From the NCBI GenBank assembly GCA_963666865.1, contig OY763072.1, positions 2,356,001 through 2,420,000 of the forward strand: DNA of 64,000 nt, in the 5' to 3' direction. Source of the stretch: Bin87 sp963666865 (GTDB taxonomy: Bacteria > Chloroflexota > Dehalococcoidia > Lucifugimonadales > UBA3495). Under the pieces are notes generated by a model. The model had not been told where the DNA came from and did no database searches. It saw only the letters and a program-made list of their open reading frames with translations. How positions within the stretch are numbered: position 1 is the first letter of the stretch; the number at the start of each line of letters is the position of its first letter. The position numbers and the translations under genes were made by a program. Positions 36,063 through 43,901 of this stretch are shown here, one piece after another.

Positions 36063-36194
36063 GATGCCATCTCCTCCCCTTTAGTCCGGCGACAAGGTTA
36101 GCGCATGGGTGGCAGGGTGGCAAGGGCGGTGTTAGCGAGGGAAGTCGGCATACATCACCGCTAGGGCCATATCGCTCCGTGGTACATAGCCACA

Positions 36195-36436
36195 TCAGAG
36201 CAAGTCGCGGAATTGAGCAACAGACAACTCGGCATCCCGAAGTATATTGCGCATTGTTCCAACTCTATCGGGCGGCTGGGATGTCGCGGGATCGTGAAAG
36301 TCTTGCCGGTGCGTATGTTGAGCATGACTGTATGTTTAGCGCCTTCCCGTACCCGATCAATGTGATTAGCGCGCATCAGGGTGTTGACACAGGGATCGTG
36401 CCTGATGTCGTTTGGAACTTCTCGGCATTCCGTCAA
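36195..36436 (-). pseudogene. hicA: HicA-like toxin with a one-base frameshift
   Basis: The N-terminal frame (about 55 residues from a TTG at 36436) reads VPNDIRHD, EGAKHTVMLN and GKTFTIPRHPSR, the HicA core with the conserved His in the KHT motif. The expected C-terminus, VGTMRNILRDAELSVAQF with a TGA at 36195, is in the neighbouring frame. One extra C in the run near 36265-36270 would restore an 80-residue HicA, the normal length. HicA is an mRNA-cleaving toxin. The start overlaps the hicB stop. Either the toxin is inactivated or the base run was misread. Confidence 0.75.
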
Positions 36437-36711
36437 TCCGCCCCGGTGTCCATGTTGGGTGGCTGCGCGGGTACGCCGGCGCTCGGCTTCCCCGCAAGCT
36501 TGTGTGCCAAAAGGATGCTGGCAGCTTCTTCGGCGCTCTCCTTCAAATCTGCGATGGCGTCAGCGATATTCTCCAAAACTTCTGCTTCGGTATCGCCATC
36601 GGAATAAGCGCCGGGGACGTCCGGCACGCTGGCCGAGTATCCGCCGTCGTCCTCTTTGACGAGCACTACGTCATAGCGTTGCGTTTGATAGGTAACGCTG
36701 CGTTTCAGCAT
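36433..36711 (-). CDS. hicB: HicB-family antitoxin
   Basis: A 92-residue protein with the HicB partial RNase-H fold: VVLVKEDDGGYSASVPDVPGA and the helix DGDTEAEVLENIADAIADL. It binds and blocks HicA. It has no extra DNA-binding tail; the C-terminus is a Pro/Ala-rich end of 20 residues. AAGGAGG is 6 nt before the ATG. The order antitoxin-toxin overlaps the frameshifted hicA. Confidence 0.88.
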   Translation of the reverse strand: MLKRSVTYQTQRYDVVLVKEDDGGYSASVPDVPGAYSDGDTEAEVLENIADAIADLKESAEEAASILLAHKLAGKPSAGVPAQPPNMDTGAD

Positions 36712-36778
36712 ATTCCGCCTCCTTGCATAGTATTGTCGTCATTCCGCCTAGCCGACATACGCAAATTGCGTCCGATAA

Positions 36779-37660
36779 CTACACGCTCGCCGCATCATGC
36801 TGTTCGTCGGCGTGATAAGAGGAGCGTACCAACGGGCCGGAGGCGACGTGTTTGAAGCCCATGCCCTCGCCGGCTTGGCGCAATTCGTCGAATTCGGCGG
36901 GCGTGTAGAAACGGTCGATGCGGATGTGCTTGACGGACGGACGCAGGTACTGACCGATCGTGAGCAGGTCGCAACCTGCCGCCCGCAAGTCGGCCATGGT
37001 CCGGCGCACCTCGTCAACGGTCTCGCCCATGCCCACGATGATGCCCGATTTGGTGGGCATATCAGGATCAATTTCCTTGACCCGTCGCAATAATTCCAAA
37101 GACTGGCGATAATCGCCCCTGGGACGGACGCGCCGGAACACCCGCTCCACCGATTCAATGTTGTGGTTGAGCACTTGAGGTTGGGCGGCAACCACCTTTG
37201 CCAGCGCATCCCAATTGCCGTCAAAGTCGGGTATCAGCACTTCCACTCGGCAACCCGGAACAGCCGCCCGAACCTGCTTGATGCACGCGGCAAAGATGCC
37301 GGCTCCGCCATCGGGCAGGTCATCGCGGTTGACCGAAGTGATTACGCAGTATTTCAAGCCCATACGCTTGACGGTGGACGCCAGACGAAACGGTTCTCCC
37401 AGATCCAGCGTGCCGGGACGCCCAGTGGTCACCGCGCAGTAGGCGCAGGCGCGGGTGCAGATGTCTCCCAGGATCATGAACGTGGCCGCCGAGCGTTCCC
37501 AACACTCTCCGATATTGGGACAATGGGCTTCCTCGCAAACGGTGTGCAACTGGCTGTCGCGCATGAGTTGCTTCAGCTCAATATAGCGAGGACCGCCCGG
37601 CATACGGACTTTCAACCAGTCCGGCAGACGAGGACGCAGTGGGGCTTCGGTGGTGGTCAT
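36779..37660 (-). CDS. lipA: Lipoyl synthase
   Basis: A 293-residue radical SAM enzyme that inserts two sulfurs into octanoyl groups. The auxiliary cluster Cys residues are 42, 47 and 53 (CEEAHCPNIGEC), the SAM cluster residues 68, 72 and 75 (CTRACAYC); the C-terminal GPLVRSSYHAD supplies the serine ligand. AAGGAG is just before the ATG. It lies downstream of gmk on the same strand, separated by a hairpin at 37677. A lipB gene is not in view. Confidence 0.95.
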   Translation of the reverse strand: MTTTEAPLRPRLPDWLKVRMPGGPRYIELKQLMRDSQLHTVCEEAHCPNIGECWERSAATFMILGDICTRACAYCAVTTGRPGTLDLGEPFRLASTVKRMGLKYCVITSVNRDDLPDGGAGIFAACIKQVRAAVPGCRVEVLIPDFDGNWDALAKVVAAQPQVLNHNIESVERVFRRVRPRGDYRQSLELLRRVKEIDPDMPTKSGIIVGMGETVDEVRRTMADLRAAGCDLLTIGQYLRPSVKHIRIDRFYTPAEFDELRQAGEGMGFKHVASGPLVRSSYHADEQHDAASV

Positions 37661-37676
37661 ATCGGCTCCTTAGTTT

Positions 37677-37704
37677 CGTCATTCCCGCTGGCGCGGGAAT
37701 GACG
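37677..37704. repeat. Perfect hairpin, family B
   Basis: CGTCATTCCCGC and its complement form a 12-bp stem around tggc. It sits between gmk and lipA and may attenuate transcription between them. Confidence 0.85.
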
Positions 37705-37720
37705 GAAAATACGGGCACAC

Positions 37721-38353
37721 CTAGAGAAACTGCACTAACCGGGGTTCAACTCGGCACTTTTCCGCAGCGATGATGGCATCGACCTCTCGGACGGCGGCTT
37801 CCAGCCCCCCATCTCGGTTGACCACCCGGTAATCAAATTCGCCGATGCGAGACAATTCGGCGGATGCTTCCTCCAAACGGCGCCGCATTTCATTTTCGTC
37901 CTCGGTCCCTCGACCGGCAAGTCGGCGGCGAAGTTCGTCCAAGCTGCCGGGCATCACGAAAATGGTCAGCGCCTCTGGCGCTATTTGGCGTATCGTAGCG
38001 GCGCCCTGCACATCTATCTCAAGGATAACATCCTTGCCGGCGATCAGGGGATCACGCACCTGCCGGCGGGGGACGCCGTACCAACGGTCATAAACCTGGG
38101 CGGATTCGAGCAACTCGTCCCGCTCCCTCATCCGCAGGAAGTTTGGCACGTCCACGAAAATGTAGTCTTTGCCGTCTTCCTCGCCGGCCCGCATCGGGCG
38201 CGTGGTGGCGGTGACCGCAAAGTGCCAGGGACGGTCCAGTTCCCGGAGCCCGGCCAGCACCGAACCCTTGCCGGATGCTGACGGGCCGGAGACCACTACC
38301 AGCAGTGGCGGCGGCGGACTGGCCTGGGGCAACTCGCTCTCGACCGTCATCAT
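37721..38353 (-). CDS. gmk: Guanylate kinase
   Basis: A 210-residue kinase that phosphorylates GMP to GDP. The P-loop GPSASGKGS is at 23-31 (an Ala-Ser form of the family loop), and TATTRPMRAGEEDGKDYIFV with EIDVQGA follow the family. An N-terminal 18-residue Pro-rich leader precedes the domain. Its start overlaps the aroA stop by 4 nt, so translation is coupled. Confidence 0.95.
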   Translation of the reverse strand: MMTVESELPQASPPPPLLVVVSGPSASGKGSVLAGLRELDRPWHFAVTATTRPMRAGEEDGKDYIFVDVPNFLRMRERDELLESAQVYDRWYGVPRRQVRDPLIAGKDVILEIDVQGAATIRQIAPEALTIFVMPGSLDELRRRLAGRGTEDENEMRRRLEEASAELSRIGEFDYRVVNRDGGLEAAVREVDAIIAAEKCRVEPRLVQFL

Positions 38354-39666
38354 CCGTTGTTGAGCGATGCCAGGTGCTCCCAGAATGTCGGGTATGATAC
38401 CGAGGCGTCCTCGGCGCCGTGAATCACCGTCTCTCCCGACGCGGCCAGACCGGCCACGGCCATCGCCATCGCCAGCCGGTGGTCGCCATGGCTCTCCACC
38501 TCGGCGCCTTGTAGGGGCGGCCGGCCGGTCGCCCCTACGGGACCTTGACCATGGATCACCATGCCGTCCTCCCGAGGCTCAAGAGCGCCGCCCAAGCGCG
38601 TCAGTTCCGAAACGGTGGTGGCGATGCGGTCGGACTCCTTGACGCGAAGCTCGGCGGCGTCTCGGATCACGGTATCGCCTTCGGCGAAACAGGCCGCCAC
38701 GGCGAGGACAGGGAGTTCGTCGATCATTATGGGGATGATGTCACCGCCCAAGTCGATGCCCTTGAGATTTCCGGAAGACGCCACCACGTCCGCCACCGGT
38801 TCGCCGCCCTCGACGCGCTCGTTTTCCAGAAGCAGCGCGTCTCCGGCGCCCATCATCTGCAATGCGTCGATGATCCCGGCCCGGCTGGGATTCAGGCCGA
38901 CGCCGGTGATGGTAACCCGGGCGTTGGGATGGATCAGGCCGGCCACCATCCAGAACGCTGCTGACGAAATATCTCCGGGCACCGCCACGTCCACGGCATC
39001 CAATTGCGTCGGATGGAGGGTGAGCGCGAGACCGTCGGTTTCCACTCGGGCCCCCATGGCGGTCATCATGCGTTCGGTGTGGTCGCGGGACAACGCCGGC
39101 TGATGCAAAACCGTCGGGCCGGCGGCGGAAAGGCCGGCCAGCATCAGGCAGGATTTGACCTGGGCGCTGGCCACGGGCATCTCGTACTCGATGGACCGGA
39201 GGTTCCCGCCCCGTATGGCCAGCGGCGCAAGGGTATTCCCGTTCCTGCCCATGATGGACGCGCCCATCTGCTGGAGCGGTTGGACGATACGGCCCATGGG
39301 CCGGGACCGCAACGACCCATCACCCGTAAGCACGGAGAGAAAACTCTGTCCGGCAAGCAGCCCGGAAAGCAATCGCATGGAGGTGCCGCTGTTGCCCGCA
39401 TCCAGCAGGTCCGAAGGTTCGTCCAGCGCCGGGCCGGGGCCGGAAACGCGGAAACTGCCCGGCTCGTCCAACGGGTCAATTGCCACGCCCATGGTGCGCA
39501 GGCAGGCCGCTGTGGAACGCACGTCGGCACCGTCGGAGAGGCCGGTTACCGTGGCGTCCCCATGGGCGATGGCGTTGAGGATCAGGGAACGGTGCGAAAC
39601 CGATTTGTCTCCAGGAACGGCCAGAGAGCCGGCCAGGCGTTCGGGACTGCGGACAGTTTGCTCCAT
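38350..39666 (-). CDS. aroA: 3-phosphoshikimate 1-carboxyvinyltransferase (EPSP synthase)
   Basis: A 438-residue enzyme of the shikimate pathway. Motifs: GDKSVSHRSL, LDAGNSGTSMRLLSG, GDGSLRSRPMGR, RDHTERM and SHGDHRLAMAM. Residues 377-385 (VGATGRPPL) are not found in typical family members and are encoded exactly by a palindromic element; they sit just before GAEVESHGDHR, in a loop. The active-site residues remain intact, so the enzyme is likely functional. GGAGG precedes the ATG. It is downstream of tyrA and overlaps gmk. Confidence 0.95.
   Translation of the reverse strand: MEQTVRSPERLAGSLAVPGDKSVSHRSLILNAIAHGDATVTGLSDGADVRSTAACLRTMGVAIDPLDEPGSFRVSGPGPALDEPSDLLDAGNSGTSMRLLSGLLAGQSFLSVLTGDGSLRSRPMGRIVQPLQQMGASIMGRNGNTLAPLAIRGGNLRSIEYEMPVASAQVKSCLMLAGLSAAGPTVLHQPALSRDHTERMMTAMGARVETDGLALTLHPTQLDAVDVAVPGDISSAAFWMVAGLIHPNARVTITGVGLNPSRAGIIDALQMMGAGDALLLENERVEGGEPVADVVASSGNLKGIDLGGDIIPIMIDELPVLAVAACFAEGDTVIRDAAELRVKESDRIATTVSELTRLGGALEPREDGMVIHGQGPVGATGRPPLQGAEVESHGDHRLAMAMAVAGLAASGETVIHGAEDASVSYPTFWEHLASLNNG
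38511..38538. repeat. 28-bp palindrome, family A, inside aroA
   Basis: Arms GTAGGGGCG/CGCCCCTAC with core GCCGGCCGGT; palindromic but for one pair. It is read in the same frame as the copy in the MFS gene. Confidence 0.95.
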
Positions 39667-39696
39667 TTGGTTCCTCCCAATCCGCCCGAAATCTAA

Positions 39697-40737
39697 TCAG
39701 CGACCGCTCCGCTGGTTGCCATCATTGCCGCCTCGATCATTAGGCGGGGCGCCCGTCATCATGCGGCGGGCGCGGTCAGCCCAACCTCCCAGGAACATTT
39801 GCCCCATAGATTGGCTGAACGTCGGGTATTCCGGTGTATTCTCATTTTCCCGCGCCTTCGGGTTCACCTCACCGGCCAGCCACTTGTTGCGCGCCAGACG
39901 AGCATCCTCAAACATTTCACCGACGGCATCGGTATCGGGGGGAGCGCCGTCGGTGTCCAGCAGTTTGCGGTATTCGTAGAGTTCCCGTATAAACGCGTCG
40001 ATCCAGGCGACGATTGGTTGAGCGTTGCTGATGCAGATGTCCCGGTGCATGATGGGATCGCCGGAAGCCAGTCGGGTAATGTCACGATACCCGGAAGACG
40101 CCAGTTGGCCGATGTCAGTCCAGTTGGCTGACTTGCTGGTGCACCCGACCAGGGCGGTGGACAGGACGAAGGGCAGATGGCTTACCGCCGCGACGAAGCT
40201 ATCGTGTTCGTCAACGCTGATGAAATACGGGACTCCTCCCACCGCCTCGGCCAGTGTGGAGATTTCCCCCACCGCCCGTTGGCTTGCCCTGGGGCTGGGT
40301 ATTACGCAATAGGGCTTGCCCACAAACATTTGACCGTCGGCATTTTCCGGCCCGGGGGTTTCCCGACCGGCCATGGGATGCCCACCCACAAAGTCAACCG
40401 ACTCGGGCAGCAATTCGTCTGCCCATTGCAACACCTGGGTTTTGGTGCTCCCCACGTCGGTGACGACGCAGCCCTCCGGCAGGTAGGCCGCCATGCCCTC
40501 CATCAGTTCGCGCATCGCCAACACCGGAGTGGCCAGCACGATGATGTCCGCCTCCGCGATGGCGTTGCCAAGACGCGACTCCACCCGGTCAAAGGCTTGG
40601 CGTCGCTGGGCGCCCGAGCGGGCGGCGGACTCGGCATCGGTTCCAACCACCGTCAGGTTGCGCAGCGACGAGCCTCGCAAAGCCAACCCCAACGAGGTGC
40701 CGATGAGTCCGGTTCCAATTACGGTAACTTGCGCCAC
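39697..40737 (-). CDS. tyrA: Prephenate/arogenate dehydrogenase
   Basis: A 346-residue NAD-dependent dehydrogenase in tyrosine synthesis. The Rossmann motif VIGTGLIGTSLG starts near residue 5; GGHPMAGRETPG holds the catalytic His; HDSFVAAVSHLPFV and a helical C-terminal domain complete it. The C-terminus has an extra charged Gly/Asn-rich tail. The GTG at 40737 places the Rossmann strand correctly; an earlier frame start at 40845 adds an unlikely Cys-rich leader. It is the first gene of tyrA-aroA-gmk. Confidence 0.9.
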   Translation of the reverse strand: MAQVTVIGTGLIGTSLGLALRGSSLRNLTVVGTDAESAARSGAQRRQAFDRVESRLGNAIAEADIIVLATPVLAMRELMEGMAAYLPEGCVVTDVGSTKTQVLQWADELLPESVDFVGGHPMAGRETPGPENADGQMFVGKPYCVIPSPRASQRAVGEISTLAEAVGGVPYFISVDEHDSFVAAVSHLPFVLSTALVGCTSKSANWTDIGQLASSGYRDITRLASGDPIMHRDICISNAQPIVAWIDAFIRELYEYRKLLDTDGAPPDTDAVGEMFEDARLARNKWLAGEVNPKARENENTPEYPTFSQSMGQMFLGGWADRARRMMTGAPPNDRGGNDGNQRSGR

Positions 40738-40914
40738 TGGTATATCCGTCAAGTACGAGGTTGCGTGTAGTGTACAACATCCGCAACCGCTGGTAAAACG
40801 ACCCCGGCAAAAGTAAGGACGCCAGGGTTGACAAACCACTGCCATCGCCCTACGGTGATTCGGGACGCTGTTTTATGCCATCGCCCGCTGTCCGCTCTGG
40901 CGGAGGTGATACTC

Positions 40915-42234
40915 ATGGTTGCCGCTGACGATATCCCAACCGCCATCAGCGGTTCGGAACGGAACGAAAACGCCCCCTATATCCAGGTGAGTTCCATCTG
41001 GAAAGTGTTCGGAAAAAACCCCGACCGCGTTCTGGACCCCCAATACGTCGGCCAGGATAAGGCCTTCTTCCAGGCCGAATTTGGCAATGTCATTGGACTC
41101 CAGGATGTCTCCTTCGACGTAGATCGAGGTGAAACCTTCGTCATAATGGGCCTGTCGGGCAGCGGAAAGTCCACCATGGTGCGCTGTCTGATCCGCCTCA
41201 TTGAACCCACGGCGGGCGCAATCATCATCGCCGGAGAAAACATCACCGGGATGACAGACAAGGAGTTGATCGAGTTCCGACGCAAAAAAATCGCCATGGT
41301 CTTCCAGCATTATGGCCTCATGCCGCACCGGAACGTGATTGAAAACGCCGGCTGGGGTCTTGAAGTTCAAGGCGTAAAGAAACCCGAACGGGACGCCCGC
41401 ACCCGCGAAGTTCTGGCCCTGGTCGGCTTGGCCGGATGGGAAGACGCTTACCCACGCCAACTTTCGGGCGGCATGCAGCAACGTGTCGGCCTGGCCCGCG
41501 CGTTGGCTGTGGACCCCGACATCCTCCTGATGGACGAACCGTTCAGCGGACTGGACCCGTTGATCCGGCGCCAGATGCAGGATGAACTGCTGCGGCTGCA
41601 AACGGAACTGCACAAAACAATCGTCTTCATCACCCACGACCTCAACGAAGCCTTGAAACTGGGCGACCGCATCGCCATTATGCACGACGGCAAGGTCGCG
41701 CAAATCGGGTCTCCTGAAGACATCGTACTGCGACCCGAAGACGAGTACGTCGGCGACTTCACCCAGGATGTGCGCCTGGAGACCATCCTTACGGCCGAAA
41801 AGGTCATGGTCAGCCCCAAGGCCACTATCATGGGCCACCAGGGACCCCGGGCCGCCCTGCACACCATCGGCGACAGCGACGGCGACGCCGCCTGGATGGT
41901 GGACCGGCAGGAACGGTACATCGGCCTGCTGTCCATCACCAACGCCGAGCGCGCGTTGCGTGCCGGCGTCAAACGATTCGACGAGGCTTGGGATTACGTG
42001 GACCGGGAATATGCTCCCGTTGCGCCGACGACCTCATTTGACCAACTGATCCCGCTGGCCATGGCCAGCGACTATCCAATCCCGGTTACGGACGACCGGA
42101 ACCTTCTGATCGGAGAGGTGCATCGCAGCGCCCTCGCTGAGGCGATAGCGGAAACCTCCGATGCCGACCGGGATTACGAAGCCAACGCCGCCGCCAATGC
42201 GGCCCTTGCCGCAGAGTCGTCTCCAACATCTTGA
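40915..42234 (+). CDS. Glycine betaine/proline ABC transporter ATPase (ProV/OpuAA-like)
   Basis: A 439-residue ATPase. Walker A GLSGSGKST, Q loop FQHYGLMPH, signature LSGGMQQR, Walker B ILLMDEPFSGLD and the His switch (FITHD) are typical of ProV. The C-terminal half shows two degraded CBS-like repeats (ERYIGLLSI, NLLIGEVHRS) and an Ala-rich tail. It is osmolyte-linked in other bacteria. No permease or binding protein is adjacent, so it is an orphan here. GGAGG precedes the ATG at 40915. Confidence 0.88.
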   Translation: MVAADDIPTAISGSERNENAPYIQVSSIWKVFGKNPDRVLDPQYVGQDKAFFQAEFGNVIGLQDVSFDVDRGETFVIMGLSGSGKSTMVRCLIRLIEPTAGAIIIAGENITGMTDKELIEFRRKKIAMVFQHYGLMPHRNVIENAGWGLEVQGVKKPERDARTREVLALVGLAGWEDAYPRQLSGGMQQRVGLARALAVDPDILLMDEPFSGLDPLIRRQMQDELLRLQTELHKTIVFITHDLNEALKLGDRIAIMHDGKVAQIGSPEDIVLRPEDEYVGDFTQDVRLETILTAEKVMVSPKATIMGHQGPRAALHTIGDSDGDAAWMVDRQERYIGLLSITNAERALRAGVKRFDEAWDYVDREYAPVAPTTSFDQLIPLAMASDYPIPVTDDRNLLIGEVHRSALAEAIAETSDADRDYEANAAANAALAAESSPTS

Positions 42235-42255
42235 TAGGGGTCCGAAAAACAGACG

Positions 42256-42903
42256 ATGTCCATTCGTTACGGCGTGAGCCTGCTCACGGATCCTGATTTT
42301 ACCGCCCGGGCCTACCGGGCCCGGCAGCTGATCTGCGGCCAATATGCGTGTTGGGCCGCCGAAATGCACATGGTTCATCTGCCCATGTCGGACTATTTCC
42401 CTTTCGACGGCGCTGACGACCCCGACGCCGAAATCCTGCTGGCGGCGGAGTTGGAACAACTGGCCGACCGCTACCGCCGGGTGTCGCCGCGCTTTCCCAT
42501 CTTCAACCGGGGCATCACCACCACCCGCCCCACGGATACTGACGGAAATATCTGGCTGGATTTTTCCCCGGAGGTCGTCAACGAATCCCTTTATCGACTG
42601 CAATCAATGGTGGCCGACCTGCTGGGACGCAGCGCCGGAGTCCATGGCCCGCGCCGGCCGTTCGGCCCCGATTTTCCGCCGCAAATGCCCCTGCTCTCCC
42701 ACGCCAACCTGCCCGACTCGGTCTTCGACAGCGCCCTGGAATTCGCCCGCGCGGTCACCGACGAGCTGAAAGTGTCGCAAATCACCCGCGCCTGGCGCCT
42801 GGCGCTGACCCGCTTCGCCTCCGACGCCGCCGGCGACGACTGGTCCGCCGGCCGCTGGGCTCCCGACTTGCAGTGGCGCGTAGTTGGCAGCTTCGGCCTG
42901 TGA
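42256..42903 (+). CDS. Possible 2H-phosphoesterase (2'-5' RNA ligase-like) protein
   Basis: A 215-residue soluble protein. I only weakly recognise the fold: alternating strands with histidines (MHMVHLP near residues 37-43 and LLSHANLPD near 140) recall the 2H phosphoesterase layout, but canonical HxT motifs are absent. A C-terminal helical piece (RAWRLALTRFASDA) precedes WAPDLQWRVVGSF. It starts 21 nt after the ProV-like gene and may be cotranscribed. Treat as hypothetical. Confidence 0.5.
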   Translation: MSIRYGVSLLTDPDFTARAYRARQLICGQYACWAAEMHMVHLPMSDYFPFDGADDPDAEILLAAELEQLADRYRRVSPRFPIFNRGITTTRPTDTDGNIWLDFSPEVVNESLYRLQSMVADLLGRSAGVHGPRRPFGPDFPPQMPLLSHANLPDSVFDSALEFARAVTDELKVSQITRAWRLALTRFASDAAGDDWSAGRWAPDLQWRVVGSFGL

Positions 42904-42912
42904 ATCCCTCTC

Positions 42913-42980
42913 CCGTCATCCCGAATCCCCCCTCCCGTCATTCGACTCCTCTTCCGTCATTCCGGCGAAAGCCGGAATCT
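42913..42980. repeat. Family B copy with two degraded tandem halves
   Basis: Intact hairpin ATTCCGGC-gaaa-GCCGGAAT at 42959-42978, preceded by two partial copies beginning CCCGTCAT (near 42912 and 42935). It fills the gap between convergent genes. Confidence 0.7.
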
Positions 42981-43014
42981 AGTCGCCTCAGGAAAGACGG
43001 GCATTATTTGGGAA

Positions 43015-43848
43015 TCACACCGGGAAAGCGCGCTCTAACGCCCGCCGTTGCTCCGCAGTGAGACTCCACCCGGAGGCCGCGCAGTTAGCCTCCGTCCTCT
43101 GAACGCTGTTGGATTTGGGGATGGCTATAGTCCCCGGCTGATCCGCCACCCAGTTGAGGGCGACTTGGGCCACCGAATGCCCCGTTTCTTCCGCCACCGA
43201 CGCCAGCGCGTCCTGTCCACGGTTCATCCCCAATGCCCGCCGGACGCCGGCGGCGGCCCCGCCGCTGCCCCCGGCCAGCGCGCCCTCGTGCAAAGGCGAA
43301 TAAGCGATGACCGTAATATCGTGCCGGCGGCAGTACGGTATGACATCCCGCTCCGCGCCACGCCGGCGCAGGTTGTACAGGATCTGGTTGGATACGATGG
43401 GCGCGTTGGGCATGGCCGCCTGCGCCTCCCGCATTTCGTCCACGGAAAAGTTGCTCACACCGACGTAATCAACCAGCCCGTCGGACACGAGCTTCTGCAT
43501 CGCCCGCATCGTCTCGGCAATGGGGACCCTGGGGTTGGGCCAGTGGATTTGATACAGGTCAATCTTGTCCACCGCCAGCAACCGGAGACTGCGCTCGGCG
43601 GCCCGCAGCACATCGTCGTAGCGCAGGTTGCTGCCCAGCACCTTGGTAGCGACGAATACTTTCTCGCGGATCCCGGCAATGGCCTCCCCCACCGCCCCCT
43701 CCGTCCGGTACATCTCAGCCGTATCAATCAGGTTAGCCCCCAGCTCGATCCCCCGGCGCAGCGGCTCCGGTCCGCCCGTATAGCGCCACGTGCCCAGGCC
43801 AATCTCGGGGATCACGACCCCGGTCGCGCCTAATTGCTTGGACTCCAT
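43015..43848 (-). CDS. Aldo/keto reductase
   Basis: A 277-residue (beta/alpha)8 NADPH-dependent reductase. The catalytic tetrad is complete: Asp42, Tyr47, Lys69 and His102 (LIDTAEMY, VFVATK, YQIHW). IPKSNS is the cofactor-binding segment near the C-terminus. The substrate is unknown; the family reduces diketo acids and aldehydes. It is transcribed with the exporter at 43902 (53-nt gap). Confidence 0.92.
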   Translation of the reverse strand: MESKQLGATGVVIPEIGLGTWRYTGGPEPLRRGIELGANLIDTAEMYRTEGAVGEAIAGIREKVFVATKVLGSNLRYDDVLRAAERSLRLLAVDKIDLYQIHWPNPRVPIAETMRAMQKLVSDGLVDYVGVSNFSVDEMREAQAAMPNAPIVSNQILYNLRRRGAERDVIPYCRRHDITVIAYSPLHEGALAGGSGGAAAGVRRALGMNRGQDALASVAEETGHSVAQVALNWVADQPGTIAIPKSNSVQRTEANCAASGWSLTAEQRRALERAFPV

Positions 43849-43901
43849 AACAGGAAACCTTCGCGTCTTTGCGCCTTTGCGTTAAACCCACGCCGCGGGT
43901 T

